A DNA stretch of 64,000 nucleotides from Seriola aureovittata (GCF_021018895.1 NC_079367.1:1069230-1133229), one strand, 5' to 3'. Shown: positions 11,802 through 20,744, numbered from the stretch's first letter. Notes: generated by a model from the letters alone, not told the origin. A program made the numbers and translations.

Positions 11802-11855
11802 TTAGGGTTAGGGTTAGGGTTAGGGTTAGGGTTAGGGTTAGGGTTAGGGTTAGGA
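11802..11855 (+). repeat. Telomeric tract (TTAGGG)n separating element E from a PLE 5' fragment
   Basis: About nine perfect TTAGGG units. On the minus strand the tract interrupts a PLE-like ORF1 start region just after its Arg-rich beginning. The right-hand counterpart is interrupted at the equivalent place (40,112-40,147). Confidence 0.95.
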
Positions 11856-11998
11856 TAGGGGAACTGATCCCTTCTCCTACGGGGGAAGGGGGGTGCACTC
11901 TCCTTCCACCCTGCCCGCCCATAGCCCCAGTCCCCAGGAGGAGCACGAGTGCGTTGGCGGCGTCTGCCATAGCGCACCTCGTGCCACCCATCCTCCAT
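11856..11998 (-). pseudogene. Truncated N-terminus of a PLE-type ORF1
   Basis: An ATG at 11,996-11,998 (minus strand) opens a frame starting MEDGWHEVRYGRRRQRT and continuing through an Arg/Pro-rich segment until it dissolves into telomeric repeats coding for alternating Pro-Asn. The same start lies at 39,972 on the plus strand, also cut by telomeric repeats. In both copies it lies about 150 bp downstream of a hammerhead-like motif, where a PLE ORF1 would be expected. No downstream part in the same frame is present, so only the start survives. Function is unknown; the Arg-rich tract suggests nucleic-acid binding, which is inference. Confidence 0.5.
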
Positions 11999-12143
11999 GT
12001 CTTCAATGTTGTAAGTCCTATTTATTTATTTATTATTTTTTTAATAATTATAAATGAACTATATATTAATAATAATGTTTTTTAATCTATTTATTTATCT
12101 AAAAAAATAAAATGAAATGAAATAAAACAATCAACTAAGGAAG

Positions 12144-12198
12144 GTGTGCTATCAGCAACGTTTCGAGCCAAAAAGGCTCTTCATCAGGCCAAGCACAC
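12144..12198 (-). ncRNA. Hammerhead-ribozyme-like fold in PLE 5' region
   Basis: On the minus strand the order is stem I strand GUGUGCUUGGC, core CUGAUGA, stem II GAGCC-UUUUU-GGCUC, core GAAACGUU, then stem I strand GCUGAUAGCACAC. Stem I pairs over about 11 bp with a 2-nt bulge. Hammerhead ribozymes are known in Penelope-like elements, and the predicted cleavage would follow GUU. Caveats: one extra A sits between CUGAUGA and stem II, and stem III is only the self-complementary ACGU, so activity might need dimers. A second copy lies at 39,762-39,819. Confidence 0.55.
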
Positions 12199-12399
12199 AG
12201 AAAACTAAAAGGCTAGCTAGCTAGAATGGCTATGCAGAGCTCCCTAGGTCTGTTCTCCTCCGTGGTCTGAGAAGAAATGAGCTGGAGTCAGCCGTTCGCC
12301 TTTTATAGGCTTCCCAATAATTCGCATTCGTCTTTTTTCTTTTTATGTTTTACCAATCGTCTTTTGTATTTTCCTAATCGTCTTTTTTGTTTTGTATTT

Positions 12400-12665
12400 T
12401 CACAGGTAAGTTTTGTGTTTTAAAAGGTAAGTAGTGTATTTGATCAGGTAAGTGAGGTAAGTTATTGTATATGATGTAATGTATTTATATTTATGTATTT
12501 TTAACAGGTGAATAAGGTAAGTAATTGTGTATAATGTGTAATGTATTTATATTTATGTAATTTTTAGTAGGTAAATCAGGTAAGTAATTGTATGTGATGT
12601 AATGTATTTATATTTATGTAATTTTCTCATTTTTAACAGGTAAGGTAAGTATTTGTATGTGATGT
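12400..12665. repeat. Minisatellite rich in GGTAAGT (splice-donor-like) words
   Basis: Units of about 75 bp contain 'caggtaagt' or 'aaggtaagt' followed by 'attgtatgtgatgtaatg' and 'tatttatatttatg'. About eight GGTAAGT words occur on the + strand, which is antisense to the PLE 5' fragment. The inverted copy near 39,290-39,560 shows the same words as ACTTACC. Confidence 0.8.
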
Positions 12666-12900
12666 AATTTATTTATATTTATTAATCCGTGTAAAAAAAT
12701 GTTTTTTGTGTGTTTCTTCCTGAATACAGCCGTTTTAACCCCTTCTGTGCCAAATTGTATTAAATAAATTTTACCATGTTGTCTTTGTCCTAATTTTTTA
12801 ATCCCATATTCTCCCATAAATTTAACTCTTTATCATCCAATTGAAGTCTAATCACTCTTTCTATTCATACATACTCAAACATACAAATATAGATTGGGGG
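12666..12900 (-). mobile_element. Outer 5' part of the PLE fragment
   Basis: Inverted copy of 39,061-39,300. No reading frame is credible, although short open frames are kept in both copies because the sequences are similar. The fragment ends next to degenerate telomeric repeats on its outer side. Confidence 0.55.
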
Positions 12901-13200
12901 TGGGGTTAGGGTTAGGGTTAGGGTTAGGGTTAGGTTAGGGTTAGGTTAGGGTTAGGTTAGGGTTAGGTTAGGGTTAGGGTTAAAAACCAGGGGTTAGGGT
13001 TAGGGTTAATACTCATACACCCACGGGGGGGTTTTGGTTAGGGTTAGGGTTAGGTTAGGGTTAGGGTTAGGGTTAGGGTTAGGGTTAGGTTAGGGTTAGG
13101 GTTAGGTTAGGGTTAGGTTAGGGTTAGGGTTAGGGTTAGGTTAGGGTTAGGTTAGGGTTAGGTTAGGGTTAGGGTTAGGGTTAGGGTTGGGGTTGGGGTT
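12901..13200 (+). repeat. Degenerate telomeric repeats (TTAGGG/TTAGG mixture)
   Basis: Mixed TTAGGG and TTAGG units with one unique insert around 12,985-13,037 ('tactcatacacccacgggg'). That insert is found inverted at about 38,940-38,962. Units change to GGGGTT near 13,190, where the 3' end of the next PLE begins. Confidence 0.95.
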
Positions 13201-13244
13201 GGGGTTATGGGTTTGGGTTAAAATACTGTGCACTGGCCTACTGA

Positions 13245-13330
13245 TCTGACAGAGCGGATGGCTGGATGGAGAGAGAAGTGGTCTTTCCCATGGGGGATCA
13301 GGGTTCGATTCCCAGGCAGAGCAACGGACA
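13245..13330 (+). other. tRNA-like sequence with A and B boxes, antisense to the PLE, near its 3' end
   Basis: A B-box match GGTTCGATTCC is at 13,302-13,312 and an A-box-like TGGCTGGATGG at 13,259-13,269, 43 bp apart. This resembles a tRNA-derived RNA polymerase III promoter of the SINE type; no full cloverleaf is evident. Copies occur at about 20,390-20,470, 22,240-22,320 and, on the minus strand, 44,498-44,562. Confidence 0.5.
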
Positions 13331-13548
13331 GAGAGAAGAGAGGGACCTGCTGCAAGTATCTTTAACAAGGAGTAGCGGGCCCAGCAAATAAATAAAATAA
13401 ATATAATAAAAAGATAAAAGAGTAAATGTAAAGTTAAAACTGGTAGTGATAAATTTAATATATAAAAAGAATAAAATATAATAAAAGCAATCTTGGGGAG
13501 CTGGGAACCGACCCAATTATGACCATACGGATCACCATAGGGAGATGC

Positions 13549-13551
<3 letters not shown>

Positions 13552-13608
<57 letters not shown>

Positions 13609-13826
13609 TAGAATAAAAATAATAATAAATAAAAAAAAAAAAAATTAATTAGAATAAAAATAATAATAAATAAAAAAATAAAATAAATAAAGTGAATATA
13701 AAAAAATATATAGATAATACAAGAATATGTTTAAATATATATCTCTGTAATATATATATATAGAAAGGTAATTATTGATTTACTATAATAATAGTATAAT
13801 ATGTATTTTAATAATATTATTATTAG

Positions 13827-13891
<65 letters not shown>

Positions 13892-13896
13892 AAAAA

Positions 13897-13935
<39 letters not shown>
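13552..13935. repeat. Long poly(A) tracts with AT-rich filler
   Basis: Runs of A at about 13,552-13,602 and 13,826-13,930 (with a few T interruptions) are separated by 'attaattagaataaaaat' repeats. On the sense strand they are poly(T). They recur at 20,693-21,082 and, inverted, at 43,947-44,283. Exact run lengths are unreliable in assemblies. Confidence 0.95.
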
Positions 13936-14214
13936 AATGTAATTGCAAATTGCGAAATTACTAAAATGGAGGGGTGTATTTGGAATTAAAATTCGGGGCC
14001 GGAAAAGTAAGTGCTAGAGAATAAAAACATAAGTGCTTATAGAAATAAAAACATATAAGTGTTAGTAATAAATATTAGTAAGATAAAAGGCATGCATGTA
14101 ATAAAAAAATGATTAGTAAGACACAAGTTTAGTTTCCTGCCCCTATTTCTAAAATTCCAAGTCTATTGATATTAAAAAATGTTAAGAATAAAAAGTAAAA
14201 TGTGCACCTCCCGT

Positions 14215-14285
14215 CCTGGCGTGGATTCGAACCCCAGTCTGCCGTATGGCAGACCAGGGCTTAGACCATTCTGCTGTCTTTCCAG
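14215..14285 (-). other. tRNA-like sequence with A and B boxes, sense orientation, behind ORF2
   Basis: On the minus strand a 'gcagaatggtctaagccc' D-arm-like segment is followed by an anticodon-arm-like hairpin (GTCTGCC/GGCAGAC) and the B box GGTTCGAATCC (14,233-14,223). It resembles a tRNA but lacks a clear acceptor stem. It is repeated at about 21,366-21,436, 23,050-23,120 and 43,565-43,631. Confidence 0.5.
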
Positions 14286-14379
14286 TTGAGTTGGGATGGG
14301 ATCCGCATGGTCCAAGAAAACTGCAGGAACAGGCTCGGGAGTACCGTACCCAGAGGTGGTGGATGTGGTTTTCCTTACT

Positions 14380-16971
14380 TCAGTCGTCGTTTAAACCTCC
14401 GGGCACAGTGGTCCCGAGCCTGTGGATCCAAATCTTCTCCGCTCTCTTCCTCTGTCCACAGGTCCAGCGGTCATTATTTTCTAAAACAGTTATGATGAGA
14501 TGGGTGGGGGGATGTAGTTGGAAATGTTGTACCAGGGGGGTGGGAAGTCGACCTTCCCCAATGTTGTAGAGGTGCTGGGATAGACGGGTGTGGGTGGAAT
14601 GTTTGGTTTCTCCTATATAGTGTTTATTGCAAAGTGTGCAGGTGATTATGTAGACTATATTGGTGGTGGTGATGGAGAAAGAGCCGAGAGTGGGATATGC
14701 TGTGTTGCTAAGTGGATTGTGGATGAATTTTCTGTTCTTGTAGTGATGACTATATGGCAGGGGGGGTGTGGGTCTATGGTCGGTGAATTGTGATCTGATG
14801 AGGATTGACTGGAGGCTCTTGTGTTTTCTGTAGGCTGAAATGATTTTGTGGTTATGAAATGCCGGATGTACAGACTGTAATATGGAAAAGTTGTGTTTAA
14901 TGATGCGGTGTAGGGCAGTGGTTTGGTGAGAGAAGGTGGATACAAAGGGTATCAGGTGTGGCGGTGGAGGAGGGTTATGGTGTGTTGGTGGGGAATGTCT
15001 ATGGGGTGAGCTTAGGCCGTGCCTGTCCTTGGGGTTGGGGTTAGGATTAGGGCAAGGGGTAGGGGGTAGGTTAGGGTTAGGATAGGAGGACAGGGGTGGG
15101 TTAGGGTCAGGGGAGGTGGGTGGGTTGGGATTAGGTCTGGAATGTGGGGTAGAGGGTGGGTTAGGTTTAGGGTGAGGGAAGGGATGGGGAACAGAGGTTG
15201 GGGAGGGGTGGGGGTGGTGTGGGCAGGGATCAGGATGCAAACCCAGGTTCGGGTAGGGGAGAGGACTTACCGACGGCCTAAGCTCATGGACCTGGGGTGA
15301 AGAGGAGAGGTGGAAGGGTGGAGAGAGGGAGGGGGGAGAGCGAGTGGGAGCGAGAGAGGCCAGTGTGGAATATTTTATGCTACGGAGGAATCGTTTAGAA
15401 TAGCCTCTAGGGCGTAGACTGCTAAAAAGGGTACTGGTGGCTGTGTGAAAATCCTGAATGTTGCTACAAATTCTAAAAAAACGGATGATTTGTGATTTTA
15501 TGATACCTTTAAATGTGTGTTTGGGGTGATAACTGGATTTATGGAGTAGTGCGTGTGTGTCCGTGGGTTTGAAGTATACTTTAGTCTGTAATGTTTGGTA
15601 AGTGGTGTTGGAGGGCCCGAAAAAAACTGTGGTGTCTAGGAAATCAATATGTGATGTATTTATTGTATATTTGACAGTGATAGAGGGGTGATGGTTATTG
15701 AGTATAGAAATGAATTCTGGAAATTTAGAGTGTTGGTGGGGCCAAATACCGAAAATGTCGTCTAAAAACCTGAGGTAGAGGGATGGTTGTAGGGGGCATT
15801 TTGCTAGGGCTTCTCGCTCCCACTCGCTCATGTAGAGGTTGGCGTAGGAAGGTGCGAATCTCTGACCCATGGCTGTCCCGTGGATCTGCAAATAAAACTG
15901 GTTATTAAAAAGAAAATCATTGTTAGTCAGGCAGAGTTCTATTAACTGGAGGAGTTCTGTGTCAGGGCGGGTTGGGTCCGGGTGTCTATTGAAAATGGTG
16001 CGAAGTGTTTGTAATCCGAGGTGGGTGTTGATGTTGGTATAGAGGTTATTGATGTCGATGGTGAAAAGGAGGGAGTGAGGGGGGACAGCCATGGATCTGA
16101 TCGTGTCAACGAAGTGATAGGTGTCCTTTATGTAACTGGGATGGCGGGTGGAGAGGGGGCCTAAGAACTGATCTATGTACTGAGAGATATGATAAGTGGA
16201 ACTGTTGCTATCGGAAACTATGGGTCTGCCGGGAGGGACCTCAGAGGGAATAGTCCAGGTCTGTGGGTCTTTGTGAATTTTGGGTAAGAGATAAAAGTAG
16301 CGGGGTCGGGGGTTGTCTGGTCCGAATAGATAGTCTTTTTGTCTTGCTTTGATGTATTTTTTATGGTAGAGAGTCTGAATAATGTTCCTGAGTGTTGTCT
16401 GGGTTTGTGATTGAATAGTGTCATTGAGGGGTCTGTAGTATGTATTGTCCGTTAGTTGTCGGTTAGCTTCTGTCAAGTACTGTTGTCTGTCCATGATGAC
16501 TATTTTTGAACCTTTGTCTGCCGGTTTTATTATAATGTTTGGGTTATGAATTAAGTCGTTCAGGGCCCTGCGTTCCGGCCCCGACAGATTGTCTGAGACA
16601 TCTGCCGGGATCCGGAAACGCTGAAGGGCCCTTTTGTTTTTGTTAATGAGTTGGCGGGTCAGGGGATGGAAACTGTCGGGGTGAGGTTCCCAGTGGGATG
16701 AGTGAATAAAAGGTAATGGCTGTCGGTCAGGTTGGAGATGGAAGTAGTCAATGATTTTTAGTCGTCTATGGAATTTGTGAAGGTCCCTCTGAAGTTCCTC
16801 CCGGTCCAGTTTGGTGGGGCGTGGGATGAAGGAGAGCCCTCTCTCCAAGAGGGATAGCTGTGAGGGAGAGGGGGAAAAAAGGGTAGAAAGATTAAGAATA
16901 TTAGAAGGGGAGTTCCACCCCAGGTCCTGTGTGTGTATGTGGGTGTCCAAATTGGCCTTAGAGGTTATTGT
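14380..16971 (-). CDS. PLE family A ORF2: reverse transcriptase with GIY-YIG endonuclease
   Basis: Numbered from a TTG at 16,950, the protein has 856 residues. It shows Penelope RT blocks: PADKGSKIVIMD (143-154), PKIHKDP (223-229), GRPIVSD (241-247), FTIDINNLYTNI with catalytic Asp299, GTAMGQRFAP (358-367) and RFLDDIFGIW with Asp397-Asp398. A Pro-rich linker (about 533-665) is encoded by telomere-like repeats. A GIY-YIG endonuclease follows: VYII (766-769), CTLC (771-774), HYIGET, Arg789 and Glu838. It would copy the element RNA and nick target DNA. No ATG lies near the conserved start. The frame is -1 relative to ORF1 and opens across the ORF1 stop, so I place its beginning at the slippery site 16,971-16,977. 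It is open throughout. Differences from the plus-strand copy fall mostly at third codon positions. Confidence 0.9.
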   Translation of the reverse strand, partial: TITSKANLDTHIHTQDLGWNSPSNILNLSTLFSPSPSQLSLLERGLSFIPRPTKLDREELQRDLHKFHRRLKIIDYFHLQPDRQPLPFIHSSHWEPHPDSFHPLTRQLINKNKRALQRFRIPADVSDNLSGPERRALNDLIHNPNIIIKPADKGSKIVIMDRQQYLTEANRQLTDNTYYRPLNDTIQSQTQTTLRNIIQTLYHKKYIKARQKDYLFGPDNPRPRYFYLLPKIHKDPQTWTIPSEVPPGRPIVSDSNSSTYHISQYIDQFLGPLSTRHPSYIKDTYHFVDTIRSMAVPPHSLLFTIDINNLYTNINTHLGLQTLRTIFNRHPDPTRPDTELLQLIELCLTNNDFLFNNQFYLQIHGTAMGQRFAPSYANLYMSEWEREALAKCPLQPSLYLRFLDDIFGIWPHQHSKFPEFISILNNHHPSITVKYTINTSHIDFLDTTVFFGPSNTTYQTLQTKVYFKPTDTHALLHKSSYHPKHTFKGIIKSQIIRFFRICSNIQDFHTATSTLFSSLRPRGYSKRFLRSIKYSTLASLAPTRSPPSLSPPFHLSSSPQVHELRPSVSPLPYPNLGLHPDPCPHHPHPSPTSVPHPFPHPKPNPPSTPHSRPNPNPPTSPDPNPPLSSYPNPNLPPTPCPNPNPNPKDRHGLSSPHRHSPPTHHNPPPPPHLIPFVSTFSHQTTALHRIIKHNFSILQSVHPAFHNHKIISAYRKHKSLQSILIRSQFTDHRPTPPLPYSHHYKNRKFIHNPLSNTAYPTLGSFSITTTNIVYIITCTLCNKHYIGETKHSTHTRLSQHLYNIGEGRLPTPLVQHFQLHPPTHLIITVLENNDRWTCGQRKRAEKIWIHRLGTTVPGGLNDD

Positions 16972-19391
16972 AAATTTAGTTGATGTAACCAGTTCTCAAA
17001 GATCAGTTTGGCTGTGGTGGGTGTCCAGTGGATGTTGTCTTTTTCTGTGGTGAATGTGTCATGTGGGATTTCTGTTAAAAAGGGAAAATGAGTGGTCATG
17101 ATGTTGTTTATGAGTGTTAGATTACCTTTCTGGGTCGGGGTGAGATGAGGTGAGAAATTCATAATTGGAAAATAGATGTCGGCATTGGGAAAGGTTGACT
17201 TCGCCTGGCGGAAGAGGGTCCTGAGTTGTTTTGTGGTGGTCTGCCTGGGGTCCTGGTCCTTGTTGTTGACCCCGATGGAGAAGACCACGATCTTGACGTT
17301 GGGGTTGGGAATGGATTTTTCTAGGACTTTGAGGAAGTGATATGAATTGGCTCCGGGGTAACTGTCCAGTTGAATTTGTTGGTGGGTATGGGCTGGGATG
17401 CGGTTGATGTTTGAGTCTCCAAGGATCAGGACTGGTTTTCTGGGTTTGAAAAACCAGTCCTGGATCTTACGGTTGGGGCGTGCAATGTGGTATGTTGGTT
17501 TGTAGAGGGTCTGTCCAGATGATGTTGTGGTTGGAGTTGTGGAGGGGAGGGGAAGTGGAGTAGTGGTGGGGGGTCTGCCTTCTTCTGTGGGGGGTTCGAG
17601 GTATCCGGCTTGGGTTATTTCCAAGGGTGATGTGATGTTGTTGCCGTGTGACGTTGAGAGGTCTTCTGGGGGTGAATCTGGGATGTCCGGTTCTGGGTCG
17701 GGGCAGTGGTGTGTCGAGAGAGAAGGGGGGGATTGGTGGAGAGGGAGTGAGTTGTCAGAGGTAAGTATGGGATAGGAAGGGGAGTTGGGTGGGGAAGGAT
17801 GAGAAATGGGGGATTGCAGAGGGGATGAAGTGGATAAAGGGGGTGAAGGCTGTTGGAGTGAGGAGGAATTGTCCATACTGAGGGAGGTCTTGGGAGTGTG
17901 TGGGGGGGGAGGAGATGGTGCAGCATCAGGGGGGCCCGTGCCGAACAGTGCAACCCTCGCAGAATTTAACGGAGAGGGCTCAGACTGGGTTGTATTGGGG
18001 TCATGGGTGACCTTATTTGACCCTTTCATCATGTTGGCTCTTTTTTCTGCTTGGGCTGCTGTCTGTCCGGCCGGACCCACCCGGGTGGCTGCACCATCTG
18101 TGTGGGGAGAGGAGGTGAGAACAGTATCAGTAATATGAACAGAGACATTAGAGTGGGTGCTGAGGGTGAGAGTCTGAAATTCTTCCGGGTTATGGAAATG
18201 ACGAGGAGAACCATGGACCTGGACTGTTGTTTCGAGGATGGGTGTGGGTTTGATAAATTTTATCGCTGGGGGAGTGAGGGGTAGGATAGGGGAGAGAGGT
18301 GTGTGGGGAGTTCCTGGTTGTCGTTCTTCTTTGGTGGGTAGGGGTCCCCAGGTGACTTTTCGGATCCTGTGTTCTACTGGGGTGGAGGTGGTGGGGTCGG
18401 AGGTTGGGTCTGCAGGATGCTTTATTACTTTTTCTGGAGGTTTCTTGGTTGGTGGTGGGGGTCGGATAGGTCCTCTTCGGCTGGGTTGGGGGTAGAGTGG
18501 CGTGGTGGGGGTGGATTTTTTGTAGGTCGGGTAGGGTGAGGGGAGAGCGGGCTTGGGATTCACAAGATGTTGAGGTGTGGTCTGAGTTCCAGTTGAAGTT
18601 TGATGGGGTTCTTCTTGTATCGGTGTGCAGGGGGAGGAGGTGGATGGCTTGATTTCTTCGACTAATGACTTGCGGGGACCTAAGTACAGGGACAGGGCAT
18701 TTGGGGCAACAGATCTAGGCAGGGGGGGATAATGTTCTTCCGGGATGGTAGGTAGATTGTTGGTTGTAGGCTGTTTCTGCTGGCTGTCTGGTCGTGAAGT
18801 TGTGGTGGTGGTCTGGGATGGTTGAAGAAGTTCTTGTATTGACTGCAGGGTGGTTGTGGATAATCTGGTCCCATATCTTTTTCTGGCCCAGCCGGTGGCT
18901 ATTTGCAGGGCTAGTGGGTTGTGATGAGCTGTATCCGTGTGGCTTGTTATGGTGGTCTGGTAGTGGTGTTGTAAGATGGCTATTGTATTATGCATCCATT
19001 GAGTTGTGTTGTTGTGTATCCTGTTTCTTGTGTCAGTGGTGGGTGTGGATGGTTTAATAAAATCTGTAAGCCGGGTAACCTGTCTTAACATTCCTGATGG
19101 GAATGTTCCTGTAAGTAATGCTGTGTCCATGATCTGTTTGTGATGAAATGCTTGGATGAGTTTAAAATAGTGTTTACTGGCCTGTCTAGTTTCTGGATCT
19201 GGTGGGTGATAGAGTGTGGGTTGTTGTGTATTGCTGGTGATTCTATGTGTGGGTGGTTGTATGTCAATATCCATGAGGGGTGTGGGTGTGTGAGTGGATG
19301 TGGGTGTATGTGTGTGTGTGTGTGTGTGTGTGGAGGAGCCATTTTGAGCCCCGCTCCTGTGTGTTGACTTACCTCTAAAAATATGATACAT
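16965..19391 (-). CDS. PLE family A ORF1 with C-terminal SGNH/GDSL esterase-like domain
   Basis: An 808-residue open frame starts at an ATG (19,389-19,391). A short Thr-His tract near residues 22-37 comes from a (CA)n microsatellite. A less biased region follows (about 40-210), then a long Pro/Thr/Ser-rich linker. The last ~169 residues form a small hydrolase-like domain: GDSN with Ser660, SYPGAN with Gly680, FSIGVNN with Asn709, and DNIHWT with Asp785 and His788. These match the four SGNH hydrolase blocks. Esterase-type ORF1 proteins are known in some CR1-like LINEs and in rotifer Terminons; their role is unresolved. The frame ends at 16,965 inside the overlap with ORF2. The upstream region is not a recognised family to me. 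Confidence 0.8.
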   Translation of the reverse strand: MYHIFRGKSTHRSGAQNGSSTHTHTHTHTPTSTHTPTPLMDIDIQPPTHRITSNTQQPTLYHPPDPETRQASKHYFKLIQAFHHKQIMDTALLTGTFPSGMLRQVTRLTDFIKPSTPTTDTRNRIHNNTTQWMHNTIAILQHHYQTTITSHTDTAHHNPLALQIATGWARKRYGTRLSTTTLQSIQELLQPSQTTTTTSRPDSQQKQPTTNNLPTIPEEHYPPLPRSVAPNALSLYLGPRKSLVEEIKPSTSSPCTPIQEEPHQTSTGTQTTPQHLVNPKPALPSPYPTYKKSTPTTPLYPQPSRRGPIRPPPPTKKPPEKVIKHPADPTSDPTTSTPVEHRIRKVTWGPLPTKEERQPGTPHTPLSPILPLTPPAIKFIKPTPILETTVQVHGSPRHFHNPEEFQTLTLSTHSNVSVHITDTVLTSSPHTDGAATRVGPAGQTAAQAEKRANMMKGSNKVTHDPNTTQSEPSPLNSARVALFGTGPPDAAPSPPPPHTPKTSLSMDNSSSLQQPSPPLSTSSPLQSPISHPSPPNSPSYPILTSDNSLPLHQSPPSLSTHHCPDPEPDIPDSPPEDLSTSHGNNITSPLEITQAGYLEPPTEEGRPPTTTPLPLPSTTPTTTSSGQTLYKPTYHIARPNRKIQDWFFKPRKPVLILGDSNINRIPAHTHQQIQLDSYPGANSYHFLKVLEKSIPNPNVKIVVFSIGVNNKDQDPRQTTTKQLRTLFRQAKSTFPNADIYFPIMNFSPHLTPTQKGNLTLINNIMTTHFPFLTEIPHDTFTTEKDNIHWTPTTAKLIFENWLHQLNLQ
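16971..16977 (-). promoter_or_regulatory. Candidate -1 ribosomal frameshift site AAATTTA
   Basis: In the ORF1 frame the codons read cta-aat-tta-caa-taa, so A AAU UUA lies two codons before the ORF1 stop, in the exact X XXY YYZ register. A -1 slip continues directly into ORF2. The same heptamer and register are kept in the other copy at 40,782-40,788. A AAU UUA is a known -1 slippery sequence (used by Rous sarcoma virus gag-pol). No downstream pseudoknot was tested. Confidence 0.6.
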
Positions 19392-20315
19392 GCAGGTGGA
19401 GAGCTCTTACCTTAGTTTGCTGGTGTGGTTAGTCCTGCTGTAGATCAAAGTCCGGTGTTATAGTTGTGGAGGTTGATCTGGAGTTGAAACAGGTGCTTGT
19501 GTGTTGGCAGTCCTGTGTTGGTGGTTTAAAGATGGTTCTTGAAGATGAGGGTTATTGTTTGTACTCCGGGTGGTGGTCCTGATGAACTTGCAGGTTGACA
19601 GTTAAAAACGGCAGATAAAAAGAGTCTTTTCTGCTTATTGTTGGGCTGGCAGAGCCCTCCACCAGTGTTTTAAAATCAAACTTTATTAATAATTTGATTA
19701 AAAACACAAATTAAAACGAATTAAAAAACCACTCAAATCGAGGGTATAAAAGTTCTTAATACAATGCAATAAAATCAGAATAAAAGTCTTACGCATAAGA
19801 GCGGGGTCCCGACGTTTCGCAGTATGTGCTGCTTCCTCAGGGGATTTACAATAATGGCTCCTCGTGTGCATTAAAAGCTGTCGAGGGAAGGAGGTTAGTC
19901 CCTCCCTCAACAGGAAGTGTGTGTGTGTGTGTGTGTGTGTCATGTGGTGATTGGTTAGGTGTGTGGGTGTGTGGGGTGTTCTGGAGGGAAAACATGTGTA
20001 CAAATCTGATTGGCTGATTTTGGAGGGAATTGTTCTGGTTGAGGTTAGGTGAGTGTCTGGTTGGAGTTGATGTTGTGTGTAGAGTGTCTGGGTGTGTAGC
20101 TCACCTAGCTGGGCCATGGTCGGGAAACGGGAGATGGTGGTTCGACTCCAGGTTGAGGCGGTGTTATGGAATCTTCTTGTTGGTGGTGGATCCGGATGGA
20201 AGGTGTGGGGAAATCCTGTTTTTGAGGTGTGGTAGTGGTTCTGTTGGTTATTTCTTTTTCTTGATGTCCAGGGTAAGTTGAGGTGAAGGAATGTAGATCA
20301 GTGGCACTGGCTGGG
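19392..20315 (-). other. 5' region of PLE family A
   Basis: No coding frame is credible. It contains the hammerhead-like motif at 19,806-19,845, a (GT)n run at about 19,916-19,940 and an AT-rich segment around 19,670-19,790. At 20,310 the sequence passes into GGGGTT/TTAGGG repeats that form the 3' edge of the next PLE fragment, so the elements are stacked head to tail. Confidence 0.6.
19806..19845 (-). ncRNA. Second hammerhead-like core in the PLE family A 5' region
   Basis: On the minus strand AUCCC precedes CUGAGGA, then stem II GCAG-CACAUA-CUGC, then GAAACGUC and GGGAC. CUGANGA and GAAA core bases are all present, GUC is the classical cleavage triplet, and UCCC/GGGA gives a 4-bp stem I. 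The extra A before stem II and the self-complementary ACGU in place of stem III match the copies at 12.1 and 39.8 kb, although the surrounding sequence is different. It lies about 415 bp upstream of the ORF1 ATG. Confidence 0.5.
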
Positions 20316-20689
20316 TTAGGGTTGGGGTTGGGGTTGGGGTTGGGGTTATGGGTTTGGGTTAAAATACTGTGCACTGGCCTACTGATCTGACAGAGCGGAT
20401 GGCTGGATGGAGAGAGAAGTGGTCTTTCCCATGGGGGATCAGGGTTCGATTCCCAGGCAGAGCAACGGACAGAGAGAAGAGAGGGACCTGCTGCAAGTAT
20501 CTTTAACAAGGAGTAGCGGGCCCAGCAAATAAATAAAATAAATATAATAAAAAGATAAAAGAATAAATGTAAAGTTAAAACTGGTAGTGATAAATTTAAT
20601 ATATAAAAAGAATAAAATATAATAAAAGCAATCTTGGGGAGCTGGGAACCGACCCAATTATGACCATACGGATCACCATAGGGAGATGC

Positions 20690-20744
<55 letters not shown>

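Larger units (their letters stand above)
13190..20315 (-). mobile_element. Penelope-like element, family A, full-length minus-strand copy
   Basis: Sense strand is minus. From 5' to 3' it has a 5' region with a hammerhead-like motif (19,845-19,806), ORF1 (19,391-16,965) with a C-terminal SGNH esterase domain, and ORF2 (to 14,380) with a Penelope-type RT and a GIY-YIG endonuclease. A 3' region of about 1.1 kb follows, with two tRNA-like sequences and long poly(A)/(T) tracts, and the 3' end consists of AACCCC/AACCCT repeats. No long terminal repeats or target-site duplications are recognisable because telomeric repeats flank both edges. Confidence 0.85.

Noticed and set aside
11507..12085. Long overlapping frames on both strands with Arg-Glu, Leu-Ser or Val-Arg strings
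   Set aside because: They are translations of (GA)n and TTAGGG tracts in several frames at once.
13245..13330. Genuine tRNA gene
   Set aside because: A and B boxes are good, but acceptor and anticodon stems are not convincing, so I call it tRNA-like only.
14246..14569. Plus-strand frame starting MADQGLDHS, present three times
   Set aside because: It is the antisense of the PLE endonuclease and tRNA-like region and repeats only because the PLE 3' end does.
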